From assembly GCF_024198215.1 (NCBI RefSeq), contig NZ_JAKCFA010000004.1, forward strand, positions 372,001 through 436,000: a stretch of 64,000 nucleotides of DNA, in the 5' to 3' direction. This DNA comes from Myxococcus qinghaiensis (lineage in GTDB: Bacteria; Myxococcota; Myxococcia; Myxococcales; Myxococcaceae). Position 1 is the first letter of the stretch. Every line of letters begins with the position of its first letter. Of this stretch, positions 1 to 8,675 are shown piece by piece. Under the pieces are notes generated by a model, which was given only the letters and a program-made list of their open reading frames with translations, did not search any database and was not told where the DNA came from. The position numbers and the translations under genes were made by a program.

Positions 1-428
1 AGGGCGGGGCGCACCTGTCGGGCCGAGTTCTTTCCGCTGAAGTGGTGATGACGGCGGTCGGCATCGAACACGAGCCACGTGGGCGTCTTCGTCACGCCGT
101 ACGCCTGGGCCATGGAGCCGTCATCCACCGCGATGGGAAAGAGGAGGCCCTGCTCGCGCGCGAAGGCCTCCACCGCGTTGGTGTCGCGCAGCTCCTTGGC
201 GGAGTGGGTGACGTCCACGCCGATGACCTTGAGGCCCCGGGGGCCAAACTCCTCGAGGAAGCGCTGGAGCGCCGCGAAGTCCCGGGCGTGGTCGTCCGAG
301 GTCATGGAGAAGAAGTAGAGGAGGACGGGCAGCCCGTCGAGCTCCGAGACATGGACGGGGGCGTTGATCCACCCTCCATCCGGGTCCAGCAGCGTGAGGT
401 AGTGATTGTCCTGCGTGGGCGTGGGCAT
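1..428 (-). CDS. Thioredoxin-fold (redoxin/TlpA-like) protein lacking the CxxC cysteines, 3' end cut by window
   Basis: The minus-strand frame is open from an ATG at 428 to the window edge, about 142 residues. A GGAG lies just upstream of that ATG. The visible part looks like an AhpC/TlpA redoxin: strand VLLYFFS, then the helix where CxxC normally sits, then LKVIGVDVT, then a YGVTKTPTWLVFD segment with the cis-Pro typical of thioredoxin folds. The active-site position reads SMTSDDH and I see no cysteine anywhere in the visible part. A thiol redox role is therefore unlikely and a structural or binding role is inferred. No signal peptide is visible. It is divergent from the aminotransferase at 595. 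Confidence 0.75.
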   Translation of the reverse strand, partial: MPTPTQDNHYLTLLDPDGGWINAPVHVSELDGLPVLLYFFSMTSDDHARDFAALQRFLEEFGPRGLKVIGVDVTHSAKELRDTNAVEAFAREQGLLFPIAVDDGSMAQAYGVTKTPTWLVFDADRRHHHFSGKNSARQVRPA

Positions 429-594
429 AGGGGCTCCCGCGAGATGGGCCTGGGTCTGAAGGTCGCCCCTCAAGCTATGCATCCAGCGGAGTCCTCCAGG
501 GCTCGCACCGGGGTGTCGACTGCCTGCCCGGAGGAGGACGCACGGGGCGGGTGGCGCTGGACGGACGGCGGCCAAGAAGGCAGACAGTCGCTTC

Positions 595-1713
595 ATGCGC
601 ATCCCTGACTTCAAGCTGGAGCGGTACTTCGCGCGCTGGGAGTTCGCCGCGCCCTACACGTTGTGCTCCTCGGACATCGAGGGCTGGAAGCTCAAGGAGC
701 TCCTGGCGCTCGCGGACCCGGACGCCCTGGCCCGCTGGGAGGCGCTGACGCTCGGCTACACCGAGGCCCCCGGCCTGCCCGCGCTGCGACAGGCCATCGC
801 GGCGCTCTACCAGGGACTGGCGCCCGAGCAGGTGCTGACCTTCGCCGGCGCGCAGGAGGCCGTCTTCATCCTGATGAACGTGCTGCTGGGCCCGGGCGAC
901 CACGCCGTCGTCACCTGGCCGGGCTATCAGTCCCTGCACGAAGTGGCGCGCGCCACCGGCGCGGACGTGACGCTGCTGCCGCTGCGCGAGGAGACCGGCT
1001 GGGCGTTGGACCTGGACGCCCTGCGCGCCGCGCTCAAGCCCCAGACGCGAATCATCGTGGTGAACTTCCCCCACAACCCCACCGGCGCGCTGCCGGACGT
1101 GAAGACCTTCCAGGCGCTGTGCGCGCTCTGCGACGAGCGCGGCATCTACCTCTTGTCCGACGAGGTGTACCGGCTGCTGGAGCACGACGCGAAGGACCTG
1201 CTCCCCGCCGCCGTCGAGCTGTCCCCGCGCGCCTTCAGCCTGGGCGTCATGTCCAAGGCGTTCGGCCTCGCGGGGCTGCGCGTGGGGTGGCTCGCCTGTC
1301 GCGACGAGGACGTGCTGCGCCGGTGCATGGCGTACAAGGACTACACCACCATCTGCAACAGCGCCCCCAGCGAGGTGCTCGCCCTCATCGCCCTGCGCGC
1401 GAAGGAGCGGGTGCTGGCGCGAAGCCGCGCGCTGCTTGCCTCCAACCTGGCCTTGCTGGACGCGTTCTTCGCGCGCCACACCGACACCTTCCACTGGGTG
1501 CGTCCGCGCGCCGGCAGCGTGGCCTTCCCGCGCCTCTTGCGAGAGCAACACGTGGCCCGGTTCACCGACGCGCTCGTGCAACGCGAAGGTGTGTTGTTGC
1601 TGCCCGGTGATGTCTACGACTTCCCAGGCAATCACTTCCGTCTGGGGTTGGGCCGCACGAGCCTCCCCGAGGCCCTGACACGGCTGGAGCGTTTCGTCAG
1701 CGACACCCGGTGA
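595..1713 (+). CDS. Class I/II PLP-dependent aminotransferase
   Basis: The 372-residue product is a fold-type I PLP aminotransferase. Visible motifs are GAQEAVF (85-91), the NFPHNPTG stretch (157-164) that contacts PLP, LSDEVY with Asp189, and the Schiff-base lysine K221 in MSKAFGLAGLRVGW. The C-terminal small domain ends with FRLGLGR, whose Arg probably binds the substrate carboxylate. The length is slightly short for the family (about 380-400). Substrate specificity cannot be read from sequence; the family includes aspartate, aromatic and alanine aminotransferases and C-S lyases. It appears monocistronic. The ATG at 595 was chosen because homology-like sequence begins there (MRIPDFKLERYF), although the ribosome binding site is weak. 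Confidence 0.88.
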   Translation: MRIPDFKLERYFARWEFAAPYTLCSSDIEGWKLKELLALADPDALARWEALTLGYTEAPGLPALRQAIAALYQGLAPEQVLTFAGAQEAVFILMNVLLGPGDHAVVTWPGYQSLHEVARATGADVTLLPLREETGWALDLDALRAALKPQTRIIVVNFPHNPTGALPDVKTFQALCALCDERGIYLLSDEVYRLLEHDAKDLLPAAVELSPRAFSLGVMSKAFGLAGLRVGWLACRDEDVLRRCMAYKDYTTICNSAPSEVLALIALRAKERVLARSRALLASNLALLDAFFARHTDTFHWVRPRAGSVAFPRLLREQHVARFTDALVQREGVLLLPGDVYDFPGNHFRLGLGRTSLPEALTRLERFVSDTR

Positions 1714-1909
1714 GCCGGGCGCGTGACAGTCCCGGGCCGCTGTGAAGCTCTGTTTCAGAGGGCGACGCGTTGCGTCAGGTCTTGCATTGGCTTCCCGGTT
1801 TCCGTGATCTCGACCTTTTACAGTCCGAGCCTCTAGAGTGGCTGCTTCCTCGCCCGGTCCCCCGCCTGGCGAGGGCAGCACCCCCTACTCCCGAGCGGAG
1901 GCGTTCACG

Positions 1910-2794
1910 ATGAAGAAGCTGATGGGTACGGCGATTGCCGCGGCCACGCTGTTGGTTGGCACGCAGGCTGCCGCCACCAATTACACGCTGTGGATTCATG
2001 GTCGGAACGGCGGCGGTACGCAGGCCGGGAACTACGGCGACTTCAGCTACTGGGGCCCGGCGGGCACCGCGGCGGGCGTGAACAAGAAGGCCGTGAACTG
2101 GAACGGCAAGGAGAGCGTCGGCAACCAGAACGCGCGCGTGCGCGACGCCCTGGACTGCTTCTGTACCGGAAACAACTGGTGCTACATCGCCGTGCACAGC
2201 GCGGGCGATTTGCAGATTGGCTACGCGCTGTCGATGTACGGCGGCTCGGCGCGCAGCAAGAAGAACGCGACGCCCAACGCCAGCGGCGTGTGTGGCAACA
2301 CCGACGGCAGCACGCAGACGGGCTGGAACATCAAGTGGGTGAACGTCGCGTCCGGCGCCGGCGGCGGCAGCGAGCTGGCGGACGTGGGCGAGTGGGCGGT
2401 GAACGAGCCGCTGGTGAAGGACCTGGTCACCACCACCGCGCGCGCCCTCTACAACCACAACACCACGCGCAACGTCTGGTTCTACATGTTCGCGGGCGCG
2501 AAGGGCACGCTCTACTCGGGCATCCTCCCCGGGCAGGACGACGAGGTGGTCTCCTACCACTCCACGGGCGGCGTGTCGGGCGGCTCCGGCAGCTCGCAGT
2601 GCAACCCGGGTAACTGGTTCTGCGGCGGCACGCTGAACACCGGCACCGCGAACACCAGCGACGGCCGCGCGAAGTGGAGCTTCCACACCGTGTCGCTGCG
2701 CGATGACGGCGAGGCTTTCAACCACTACGCCAACGGCAACTGGGGTGGCATCGTCGCCAAGGTCCGCGAGGACGTGGTGAAGTTCGCCTACTGA
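1910..2794 (+). CDS. Exported alpha/beta-hydrolase-like protein with atypical nucleophile elbow
   Basis: This is a 294-residue protein. The start is the ATG at 1910 because it follows a GGAG and opens a clear Sec signal peptide (MKKLMGTAIAAATLLVG, likely cut after AAA near residue 22). The mature part begins with TLWIHGRNG, which resembles the strand plus oxyanion-hole loop of alpha/beta hydrolases. Then come YIAVHSAGD (Ser97 in an H-S-A-G elbow rather than G-x-S-x-G), PGQDDEVV (Asp210/211) and a late His272 in FNHY. These are the expected places for a Ser-Asp-His triad, but catalysis is inference. Six cysteines (83, 85, 91, 128, 231, 238) suggest disulfides, which fits an exported location. 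The next gene starts 11 bp downstream, so the two are probably co-transcribed. Confidence 0.7.
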   Translation: MKKLMGTAIAAATLLVGTQAAATNYTLWIHGRNGGGTQAGNYGDFSYWGPAGTAAGVNKKAVNWNGKESVGNQNARVRDALDCFCTGNNWCYIAVHSAGDLQIGYALSMYGGSARSKKNATPNASGVCGNTDGSTQTGWNIKWVNVASGAGGGSELADVGEWAVNEPLVKDLVTTTARALYNHNTTRNVWFYMFAGAKGTLYSGILPGQDDEVVSYHSTGGVSGGSGSSQCNPGNWFCGGTLNTGTANTSDGRAKWSFHTVSLRDDGEAFNHYANGNWGGIVAKVREDVVKFAY

Positions 2795-2805
2795 AGCACC
2801 CCTCC

Positions 2806-4101
2806 ATGACGCCCAACAGCTCCGCCCCCGCTCCTGTCTCCCGCCCGCGCCGTCTCGGGTGGGGCTTCCTGGTGATTGCCCTGGTCGTCGCGGGGGTGGG
2901 GTGGTGGAGCTGGCGCGGCGGGGCCGGCGACGAGGAGGTTTCCAATGAGCCTCCCGCGCTGGCGGAGGACCCGAAGCGCGCTCTTGGAGAGGCCCCTTCG
3001 AAGTCGGCCTTCGGGAGCGGCGCGGCGCTGGAGCGGCGCTCGTCGCCGGGCACGGAGGACATGCGGGTGTCCGTGCTGAGCCCCGAGCAGCGCGAGCGGC
3101 TGGAGCGCCGCGAGTTGTGGGCGGAGCGGCTGGAGCGGGCGAAGCGGACGCTGGAGTCCTACGTGTCCGCGACGCGCTATCCGCCGCAGTCCCGCTCCAT
3201 CCGGGAGCACCCGGACCAGGTGGTGCTCGCGGAGCCGGAGCGCACGCGTCCGCTGAGTCGCGAGCACGCGGACGTGCAGCTGCGGCTGAAGCAGGACCGC
3301 GTCTTCGTGGTTCGTGACGAGGCCGTGCACTTCTTCGTCTCGTGCGAGGACTCGCAGCGCCAGCCGAGGCCCTGTCAGGTGCTGTCCGCGTCCGCGCATG
3401 AAGCCGAGCACATGCCGGGCGCGGGGGCGGTGCCCGCGGTGCCCGTGGCCTTCACGGATGATGGCGCCGGAGGGGACGCGCTGGCGGGAGATGGCATCTT
3501 CACGGGCCGGTTCCAGCCATCGAAGCAGGGCTTCCCGCTGTACTCGGGCACGCTGCGCGTGGACGTGCGGGTGCGCTCGGACAAGGCGGAGGGCACGGCG
3601 TTCCTGGACATCCTCTACACGCCTTCGCCGCCAGCGGCCTTCACGGGCAAGGTGCGCGAGGTGCTGGCGGACGGCTCGCTGGGGCTCTACCTGGGCATCA
3701 ACGTGAGGAAGGCGGGGCGGTACGTCGTGGCAGGCCGCATCGACGACGAGGGCGGCGAGCCCTTCGCGCATGTCTCCTTCAACGAGGAGCTGAAGGAGGG
3801 GCCGCAGGAGGTGAAGCTCACCGTCTTCGGCAAGCTCGTCCTCGATGAAGTCCCCACCTTCCCCCTGAAGCTGCGCGACGTGGAGGGCTTCCTGCTCAAG
3901 GAGTCAGGAGACCCGGACCGCGAGCTGATGACCACGATGCGGGGCTACGTCCACACCACGAACGAGTACCCACCGGCGTCCTTCTCTCCCGCGGAGTGGG
4001 TGAGCGAGGAGCGCCGGCGCTACCTGGATGAGTACACGCGCGACGTCGACGAGGCGCAGCGCATGCTCGACCAGACGTTCGACGAGGAGAAGCGCCCCTG
4101 A
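2806..4101 (+). CDS. Membrane-anchored periplasmic protein, choice-of-anchor X-like
   Basis: The 431-residue protein has a short cytoplasmic N-terminus with basic residues, one transmembrane helix at about 18-34 (WGFLVIALVVAGVGWW), a charged helical linker (about 80-130) and a beta-rich region. The stretch with FTDDGAGGDALAGDGIFTGRFQP (about 222-244) matches what I remember of the choice-of-anchor X (Ig-like) domain, which carries an Asp/Gly-rich loop of this kind. The C-terminal 60 residues are helical and charged. It follows the exported hydrolase-like gene by 11 bp, so joint action at the envelope (for example anchoring or tethering) is inferred. No enzyme motif is visible. Confidence 0.72.
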   Translation: MTPNSSAPAPVSRPRRLGWGFLVIALVVAGVGWWSWRGGAGDEEVSNEPPALAEDPKRALGEAPSKSAFGSGAALERRSSPGTEDMRVSVLSPEQRERLERRELWAERLERAKRTLESYVSATRYPPQSRSIREHPDQVVLAEPERTRPLSREHADVQLRLKQDRVFVVRDEAVHFFVSCEDSQRQPRPCQVLSASAHEAEHMPGAGAVPAVPVAFTDDGAGGDALAGDGIFTGRFQPSKQGFPLYSGTLRVDVRVRSDKAEGTAFLDILYTPSPPAAFTGKVREVLADGSLGLYLGINVRKAGRYVVAGRIDDEGGEPFAHVSFNEELKEGPQEVKLTVFGKLVLDEVPTFPLKLRDVEGFLLKESGDPDRELMTTMRGYVHTTNEYPPASFSPAEWVSEERRRYLDEYTRDVDEAQRMLDQTFDEEKRP

Positions 4102-4150
4102 GTCGAGCCCCCGCGAAGCCGCGGACGTCTGCCGCTCGACGGGGCACGGC

Positions 4151-5197
4151 TCACGGCTGATCCGCGAGGACCTCGGCCGTGGGAGAGGCCTGCTCCGTGC
4201 CGGACGGAGTGGACCCGGGCTGCTCCACGAAGCTGTCACCCGCCATCGCGAGCTGCTCCAACTGCGGCTCGACAATCACGGAGGCGGGCTCGGCCGGCTG
4301 GGCGTCGGGCTGGAGCTCCACGGCGTCCGCGACCACGTCCACGCTCTGGGCTCCGAGTGCCGCGCTCACCGGGACACTGGCCGCGACGGGGTTGGCCGCG
4401 AGCGAGCCGAGCACTCCCGCCAGGGCCGCGTCCGCCGGGCCGGGCTCCTCGTCGTCCGGAGCCAGCGGAACCAGGTCGCCCAAATCGCTCAGGTCCGCGA
4501 GGAACTCGTCCGGGCCCGCGGGCCGCACGGACGCATCCATCAGCTCCCCGGACGCATACCGCGCCGCCGTCAGGCCCTCCACCGCGCCGCCCTCCGGCGT
4601 TGCCCCGTCGATGGCTGGGACGCCTTCCTCGAACCAATCCAAATCCAGGTCCCGAGGGTCCACCCGCACCGAGGAGGCAGGCGTCCCCATCATGGAGAGC
4701 AGATCCTCCGGGGCGTCCACGCCCGGCGAAGAGGTGTCCAGGTTCTGCAGCTCCCACGCCGCCTCGTCCGGCGAGAGGATGTCGGACGCATCCGGCACGC
4801 CCGCACCGGCGCGCCGCGACGCCTGCTCCACGCCGTTGCCGAAGTCGCGCGGCGCTCCCAGCGAGGAGGGCAGCTGCGAGCCGAGCCGCTGCGCGTAGCG
4901 CGGCGCCGCGGACTCGAAGGAGCTCTCCCCGGAGAACACGCGCAGCGCCGCATGGTCCAGCTCGCGCGTCGGGCCCTCATCGCCGACTTCATCCGTGTCG
5001 AACGAGGCCAGCAGGGCGTCCGCGCCGTCCGCGCCCTCGGCCTGGAAGTCGCTCTCGTCGGAGTAGCCCCGGCGGATCTTCGACACCGGGTCCAGCGACT
5101 CGCTCTGGGTGAGCGGGGACACACTGTTGTCCACGTCGAGCGAGGTGCGCCGCAGCGAGGACAGGATGCTCGAAGACAGACGGCGGATGGAAGTCAT
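4151..5197 (-). CDS. Unknown acidic, largely disordered protein
   Basis: This is a 348-residue protein. The start ATG at 5197 has a GGAGG 5-6 bases upstream and opens with a short basic segment (MTSIRRLSSSILSSLRR); longer upstream extensions lack a good start. The rest is rich in Asp, Glu, Ala, Pro and Ser with few aromatic residues and reads as mostly disordered. Short hydrophobic-acidic motifs such as LDLDWFEEGVP and ADLSDLGDLVPL could be docking motifs. I recognise no domain, signal peptide or membrane segment. It is convergent with the choice-of-anchor X gene (49 bp between stops) and divergent from the PP2C gene. A role as a phosphorylation substrate or scaffold would be speculation. Confidence 0.7.
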   Translation of the reverse strand: MTSIRRLSSSILSSLRRTSLDVDNSVSPLTQSESLDPVSKIRRGYSDESDFQAEGADGADALLASFDTDEVGDEGPTRELDHAALRVFSGESSFESAAPRYAQRLGSQLPSSLGAPRDFGNGVEQASRRAGAGVPDASDILSPDEAAWELQNLDTSSPGVDAPEDLLSMMGTPASSVRVDPRDLDLDWFEEGVPAIDGATPEGGAVEGLTAARYASGELMDASVRPAGPDEFLADLSDLGDLVPLAPDDEEPGPADAALAGVLGSLAANPVAASVPVSAALGAQSVDVVADAVELQPDAQPAEPASVIVEPQLEQLAMAGDSFVEQPGSTPSGTEQASPTAEVLADQP

Positions 5198-5530
5198 CGG
5201 TCGCCTCCCAGGGCGCGCACGGCGGACATCATCCGTATTGTCGAACGCCCGGGGTGAAAGTTGCCAGGGGCCTTCCGTGAGGTCCCCATCCACCCTGAAG
5301 GAGTGGCGAGCGCCCGTCACCTGTGGGGTCGCCACCCCTCGCACTGGACAACGTTTCGGGATGAAGGGCGCTTGCAACGTCAGGCACCGAACGGGTGCGG
5401 GGCGCACGCCGAGGTCCGATGGCACTCACGCTCCAGCCGCCGCACAAAGAGAGGTATCCGTAGAGGGTGCCCACCTGGGGATGGGCGCTGGCCTCCCGCT
5501 TGCTGGGGAGAGGCTCGAGGAGGCGGTGTC

Positions 5531-6277
5531 ATGCTGCGTATCGAAAGCGCGGGACAGACCCATATCGGTCGCCGGCCCCACAACGAGGACTCCTACTGTG
5601 TCCTGCCGGAGCTGGGGCTGTACGTGGTCGCGGATGGGCTGGGTGGGCAGGAGGGCGGCGAGGTGGCGAGCCGCTGTGTCGTGGACACGTTCGCTGGCCT
5701 GGGGCAGCAATGGGAGCGCGAGCGGGAGGCGGTGTGGCCAGAGGTCGCCGACCCCCGTCGCACGCGCGAGGAGAATCTCCTGGCGGCGTGCTCGCTGCTG
5801 GCCCAGCGCAACCTCCAGGCCCAGCGCGTGGGCCGGCTGAGCGAGATGGCCTCCACCGTGGTGGCCCTGGCGCTGGGGCAGGACGGCGCGGCGGTGGCCC
5901 ACGTGGGGGACAGCCGCCTGTACCGGCTGAGGGCAGGCAAGCTGGAGTCGCTGACCCGGGACCACTCATTCATCGAGGAGCTCAAGGACGTGGGCATGGA
6001 GCCCCCGGGAGGCGCCTCCAACTGGCGGCACCTCATCACCCGCGCGCTGGGGACGGACAACGCGGAGCCCACGCTGCAGCGACTTCACGCGGAGGCCGGG
6101 GACGTCTTCCTGTTGTGTTCGGATGGCCTCTACGAGCCGCTGGGGATGGACGGGCTGCTGAGGCGCCTGTCGCTCGCCTCCGCGCGGGAGGTCTGCGACG
6201 CGCTGGTGGCGGATGCCTTCGAGGCCGGCGGCAAGGACAACATCACCGCCGTGGTGTTGCGGGTCGCCGACGCGTGA
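5531..6277 (+). CDS. PP2C-family Ser/Thr protein phosphatase (PPM, Stp/PrpC type)
   Basis: This is a 248-residue cytosolic protein. The start ATG at 5531 is preceded by GGAGG. It carries all the usual PPM metal-binding motifs: HNEDS (17-21), VVADGLGG with Asp35, AHVGDSRLYRL, a Gly/Asn-rich stretch before ITRALG, LLCSDGLYE and GGKDNITAVVL. These coordinate two Mn2+/Mg2+ ions for hydrolysis of phosphoserine or phosphothreonine. The length is typical of single-domain bacterial Stp/PrpC. The natural partners would be Hanks-type kinases, which myxobacteria have in large numbers, but no kinase gene lies beside it here. A short GC hairpin follows the stop codon. Confidence 0.92.
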   Translation: MLRIESAGQTHIGRRPHNEDSYCVLPELGLYVVADGLGGQEGGEVASRCVVDTFAGLGQQWEREREAVWPEVADPRRTREENLLAACSLLAQRNLQAQRVGRLSEMASTVVALALGQDGAAVAHVGDSRLYRLRAGKLESLTRDHSFIEELKDVGMEPPGGASNWRHLITRALGTDNAEPTLQRLHAEAGDVFLLCSDGLYEPLGMDGLLRRLSLASAREVCDALVADAFEAGGKDNITAVVLRVADA

Positions 6278-6316
6278 GGCGGAAGTCAGTGAAGGTGGGA
6301 GGGTCAACCAGGAGGA

Positions 6317-6332
6317 GCCGGGTCATCCCGGC
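6317..6332 (+). terminator. GC hairpin after the PP2C gene
   Basis: GCCGGG and CCCGGC form a perfect 6-bp stem with a TCAT tetraloop, 40 bp after the phosphatase stop codon and about 90 bp before the chemoreceptor start. No clear T tract follows (only CTTACT), so this is a weak or factor-assisted terminator candidate. Confidence 0.4.
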
Positions 6333-6424
6333 CTTACTGCGCAATCCCGGAAGCTTGGGGTAGGGTGCGGCTGCGGGGGTTCCCCCACCCCGGTTGTTTC
6401 CCCTCTCGTCCGACACCGCAGCGC

Positions 6425-8251
6425 ATGACGCACAGCCTCGCCGCTCGCCTGACCATCGCCATCACCCTGGTCATCCTGGCCCTCACCGCGCTGTGCGTGA
6501 CGTTCACCGGCGTCGTGCTGCGCTCCCGGATGAACACGGAGCTGGCCCAGGCCCTCACCCACGACGAGTCCGCCTGGAGCCGCCTGGTGGCCCAGGAGGC
6601 TCGCACGCTGAAGGTGCTGCTGCGCAGCGCCGCGGCCAACGCCGAGCTTCGCTCGCTGCTCTCCGGCGCGACGGTGGACGCGAAGGCGCTCCAGGCGTTC
6701 GCCGAGGCGGAGAAGACGCTGGTGTCGGTGGAGCTGTTGCTCATCACCTCGCCGGAGGGTGGGCTGCTCGCGGGCTCCTACCGGGAGCCGCTGCCCGCGC
6801 TCGCGCAGCGGGTGAAGAGCAGCGCGCCCGGGGTGCTCTACGTGGGCGACGCGGTCTACTGGACGATGTCCCGGCCGGTGGAGGTGGACGGGCGCACGGT
6901 GGGGCACCTGGTGCTGGGGAGTCGGTTCGACGACGCGCCGCTGAAGGACTTGAGGAATCAGCGGGGCGTGGAGCTGCTGTTGCGCGTGGGGCCGCGGCTG
7001 GTGGCCCAGTCCGTGGACGTCGTGGCGCCGGAGGCCTTGCTGGCGGCGGTGGACGCGGACGTGGAGCAGGGCCGCGTGGACGTGGAGGACTCATCGTTCC
7101 GCGTGTCGAGGTTGCCGGTGGACCAGGGGCTGGAGCTGGTGCTGGCGCGGGACGAGAAGACGGAGTCGTCGCGCTTCACCACCGCGGTGTTGCTCATCGT
7201 CGGGCTGGGGCTGTTCACCGCGCTGGCGGCGGGCGGGGTGATTCTGCTGCTGGTGCGCCGGATGACGGGCCCCCTGCGGGAGCTGACGGCGGCGGCGGCG
7301 CGGGTGGTGGCGGAGGGCGACTTCCGGGGCACGCTGGAGGTGCACTCGCAGGACGAGATTGGCCGGCTGGCCGCGTCGTTCGCGGAGATGATGGTGCAGC
7401 TGCGCTCGCTGTTGATGGCGTTGAAGGGCTCGGCTGAGCAGCTCGAGTCCGCCTCGGCGCAGCTGTCCGAGTCCGCGTCCGTGCAGAACGAGGCGGTGTC
7501 GCAGCAGGCGGTGGCGCTGCATGAGACGCAGCTGGCGGCGCAGCAGCTCCAGGAGTCGTCGCGCGCGGCGGCCAGGCGGGTGGTGACCATCCAGCGCGAG
7601 GCGGAGAGGGCGAGCGGCTTCGGTGAGGCGGGCGAGGCCGCCGTGTCCGGCAGCGTGGGCGGGCTCACGCACATCCGCTCGCACGTCGAGCAGATTGGCC
7701 GCACCATCACCGTGCTGCATCAGCGCACGCGGCTGGTGGGCGACATCACCCGCACGGTGAAGGACCTGGCGGACCAGTCCAACGTGCTGGCGTTGAATGC
7801 CTCCATCGAGGCGGCGCGCAGCGGGGACCAGGGCCGTGCCTTCTCCGTGGTGGCGCGGCAGATGCGCTCCCTGGCGGACCAGTCCGCGGGCGCGACGACG
7901 CGCGTGCAGGGAATCCTGGGCGACATCGGCAAGGCCATCTCGGAGGCCGTGCGCATCAGCGAGGGCGGCGCGCGCGAGGTGGAGGGCGGGCTGGAGCAGG
8001 TGCAGGCGGCGGGAGAGAGCCTGCGCTCGCTGGCCGGCATCATCCAGAGCAACGGCCAGACGGTGAAGAGCATCTCCGATGCCGTGCGCCAGCAGGACGC
8101 GGGCATCGCGGAGCTGTTCGCCGCGCTCAGCTCCATGACGGACGTGGCGGACCAGATTGTCGACCGCATGGCGGCCAGTGAGCAGGCCGCCATCCAGCTC
8201 TCCGCCGCCTCGGGCGAGCTGAGCGCCATCGTCGGCCGCTATCAGCTCTGA
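6425..8251 (+). CDS. Methyl-accepting chemotaxis protein
   Basis: This is a 608-residue transmembrane chemoreceptor. From the N-terminus it has TM1 (about 8-31), a periplasmic sensor region of about 215 residues (probably Cache-like, by size), TM2 (about 250-275), a HAMP linker containing TGPLRELT and DEIGRLAASF, and a long coiled-coil signalling domain. The conserved hairpin tip is clear: DLADQSNVLALNASIEAARS followed by GRAFSVVARQMRSLAD, the site that docks CheA and CheW. The C-terminus lacks an NWETF-like CheR/CheB tether. No che genes are adjacent, so this is an orphan receptor that would feed one of the distant che clusters. The ATG at 6425 gives a short basic N-terminus before TM1. The stop codon is the first base block of a downstream tandem repeat. 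Confidence 0.93.
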   Translation: MTHSLAARLTIAITLVILALTALCVTFTGVVLRSRMNTELAQALTHDESAWSRLVAQEARTLKVLLRSAAANAELRSLLSGATVDAKALQAFAEAEKTLVSVELLLITSPEGGLLAGSYREPLPALAQRVKSSAPGVLYVGDAVYWTMSRPVEVDGRTVGHLVLGSRFDDAPLKDLRNQRGVELLLRVGPRLVAQSVDVVAPEALLAAVDADVEQGRVDVEDSSFRVSRLPVDQGLELVLARDEKTESSRFTTAVLLIVGLGLFTALAAGGVILLLVRRMTGPLRELTAAAARVVAEGDFRGTLEVHSQDEIGRLAASFAEMMVQLRSLLMALKGSAEQLESASAQLSESASVQNEAVSQQAVALHETQLAAQQLQESSRAAARRVVTIQREAERASGFGEAGEAAVSGSVGGLTHIRSHVEQIGRTITVLHQRTRLVGDITRTVKDLADQSNVLALNASIEAARSGDQGRAFSVVARQMRSLADQSAGATTRVQGILGDIGKAISEAVRISEGGAREVEGGLEQVQAAGESLRSLAGIIQSNGQTVKSISDAVRQQDAGIAELFAALSSMTDVADQIVDRMAASEQAAIQLSAASGELSAIVGRYQL

Positions 8252-8650
8252 GGCGGCGCATCGTCTCGGGCGGACTGGACGCGGCGACGCCCACGGAGGC
8301 GTCGGCTCGTCGCGGTGTTTCCCTGAGGCACGGCCGCCCTCACAGAGCTGAGGTGGCGCAGCGCCTCGGGCGGGCTGGACGCGGCGACGCCCGAAGAGGC
8401 GTAGGCTCGTCGCGGTGTTTCCCCGGATGCACGGCCGCGCTCACAGCGCTGAGGCGGCGCATCGCCTCGGGCGGACTGGGCACGGCAACACCCAAGGCGG
8501 CGTAGGCTCGTCGCGGTGTTTCCGGATGCACGGCCGCGCTACCGGCGCTGAGGCGGCGCATCGCCTCGGGCGGACCGGACGCGGCGACGCCCCAAGAGGC
8601 GTCGGCTCGCCGCGCTGCTGCTCGGATGCGCGGCCGCGCTCACAGCGCTG
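8251..8650. repeat. Four tandem copies of a ~100-bp hairpin-bearing repeat
   Basis: Units run 8251-8350 (100 bp), 8351-8451 (101), 8452-8550 (99) and 8551-8650 (100), followed by a 10-17 bp start of a fifth unit. Each begins AGGCGGCGCA-like and ends GGCCGCGCTCACAGCGCTG-like. Hairpin A is GAGGCG-gcgcat-CGCCTC (perfect in units 3 and 4). Hairpin B is CGACGCC-6 nt-GGCGTCG (perfect in units 1 and 4 with different loops, one mismatch in unit 2, decayed in unit 3). The array starts at the MCP stop codon and fills the 424-bp gap to the convergent SDR gene. There are no spacers, so this is not a CRISPR. Confidence 0.9.
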
Positions 8651-8675
8651 AGGCGGCGCGCGCCGGGTTCGTGGC

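Noticed and set aside
42-608. Plus-strand frame overlapping the redoxin and aminotransferase
   Set aside because: The minus strand carries a clear thioredoxin fold there, and the plus-strand translation has no recognisable feature and would overlap the aminotransferase start.
8251-8650. CRISPR array
   Set aside because: The whole 100-bp unit is repeated; there are no unique spacers between short identical repeats, and no cas genes are in the window.
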